Source: Ryuthela nishihirai (taxonomy: Eukaryota > Arthropoda > Arachnida > Araneae > Heptathelidae). Taken from it: a stretch of 64,000 nucleotides of DNA. Made by a program: the position numbers and the translations under genes. Positions 63,331 to 64,000 of this stretch are shown piece after piece (position 1 is the first letter of the stretch; each line of letters opens with the position of its first letter). The stretch is from assembly GCA_038380435.1 (NCBI GenBank), contig JAWZYU010000025.1, positions 50,042,691 to 50,106,690 of the forward strand, written 5' to 3'. The notes beneath the pieces were generated by a model, which saw nothing but the letters and a program-made list of their open reading frames with translations, was not told the origin of the DNA and did no database searches.

Positions 63331-64000
63331 AAATTCTCTTTTTTGTGTTAGATAGGTATTAATGATATATTACAATTTGCATTTTCGAATCTCCCAAAAG
63401 TAATAACTGCGCCCTCTAACGGTGGAAAAATTTGAAGATTTTAAAATATCAAACGAATATTTCAAAGGATGTAGTTATGTTAGAAGTTTGAAATTTTGGT
63501 GTTCAAATGTGAAGGTTACGAAGTTACCATTGGCAACAATCGCTTGACCCTTTAAACCCAGGGGGGAGGTAAATGCAACTTTTTTTCTTGTTTTAACAGA
63601 AAAGTGTATGTTTTTAGAGATAAATTAAAAATTCTTTTTGGGTTGGACAGGTATTGATGAAATATTACAATTTGCATTTTGCAAATTTACCAAAAGCTAT
63701 AATTGCGCCCTCTAACGGTGGAAAAAAATCGAAAAATCACAAAATTTAAAACGAATATTGCAAACGATGTAGTTATGCTAAAAATTGGTCGTGGAATGTG
63801 ACAGTCTTGAAAATTCCACTGACAACAATGAATTCATCCTAAGCACAAGACAGGCAAGAAACGGAACGGTTTTGTTTTGAGAGATAATAGGAAATCTCTT
63901 TTAGTTGGTTACTAATGAAATGTAATTCGCATTTTCAAAGGTAGTTTTAATTTATATCATTAGATATCACTAAATATCGAAACTGCAAAAATTTTAGCGA
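63330..64000 (+). repeat. Direct repeat of about 290 bp, at least two copies plus part of a third
   Basis: TACAATTTGCATTTT occurs at 63371 and 63665 (294 bp apart), with a diverged form near 63921. TGCGCCCTCTAACGGTGGAAA occurs in the first two units, followed by AACGAATAT and GATGTAGTTATG in both. It continues past the window end. Probably a tandemly arranged transposon-derived repeat. Confidence 0.85.

Overview
This window is a repeat-dominated, essentially gene-free stretch of an animal nuclear genome. Evidence for a eukaryote: tRNA-derived SINEs with internal Pol III A and B boxes, decayed LINEs with endonuclease, reverse transcriptase (RT) and RNase H pieces, Tc1/mariner-like miniature elements, minisatellites and a 16-kb satellite. 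No operons, Shine-Dalgarno sites or intact host genes are visible. An arthropod, perhaps an arachnid, is my best guess, but this rests on the general look of the repeats and is low confidence.

Two SINE families dominate. SINE-A is about 385 bp: a tRNA-like head with CGT in the anticodon position, a central domain containing GGATGGGACGTTAAGCC, and a CAACCCAACCC-type tail. It occurs about 30 times in both orientations; many copies are full length with 8-14 bp target-site duplications (TSDs), and several are nested in older, decayed relatives. SINE-B is about 200 bp, with a tRNA-Ser/Leu-like head, a body ending in a palindromic CAAGCAGCTGCTTG motif and an ATTT-rich tail; about a dozen copies are present. 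Most short ORFs of 60-110 codons here are translations of these SINEs or of the satellite and are not genes.

Layout: 1-3650, minus-strand CR1/Jockey-type LINE (ORF1 with PHD finger, coiled coil and FP-like domain; ORF2 endonuclease and RT), frameshifted and split by a SINE-A. 4890-5990, 5'-truncated LINE with an RNase H domain. 6898-7366 and 8458-8706, two 3' ends of one RTE-like LINE. 10-28 kb, SINE-A and SINE-B insertions in AT-rich DNA, a 12-unit minisatellite that starts inside a LINE remnant (14931-15765), and a SINE-A flanked by a 98-bp direct duplication (16722-17308). 29.2-45.6 kb, a huge pyrimidine-rich tandem array with three levels of organisation (30/31 bp, 92 bp, then 1905, 1443 and 1384 bp higher-order repeats); hAT-like ends and a 6-of-8 matching 8-bp flank suggest it lies inside one transposon. 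45.9-46.9 and 52.1-52.5 kb, GC-rich islands sharing a module with a CRE palindrome and inverted GGAAA sites. 50.97-51.80 kb, four head-to-tail SINE-B units with a 208-bp period. 52.6-54.1 kb, nested SINE-A insertions. 49.8 and 54.3 kb, two palindromic Tc1/mariner-like MITEs with a CACGTG core. 54.7-62.1 kb, several minisatellites (48, about 93, about 22 and about 48 bp) and a long-inverted-repeat element. 63.3-64 kb, a roughly 290-bp direct repeat.

The window shows transposon biology and satellite birth, not a pathway of cooperating genes. The most unusual object is the apparent hAT-bounded higher-order satellite. Next come the 98-bp SINE flank, the SINE dimers, and the shared CRE/ETS-like module.
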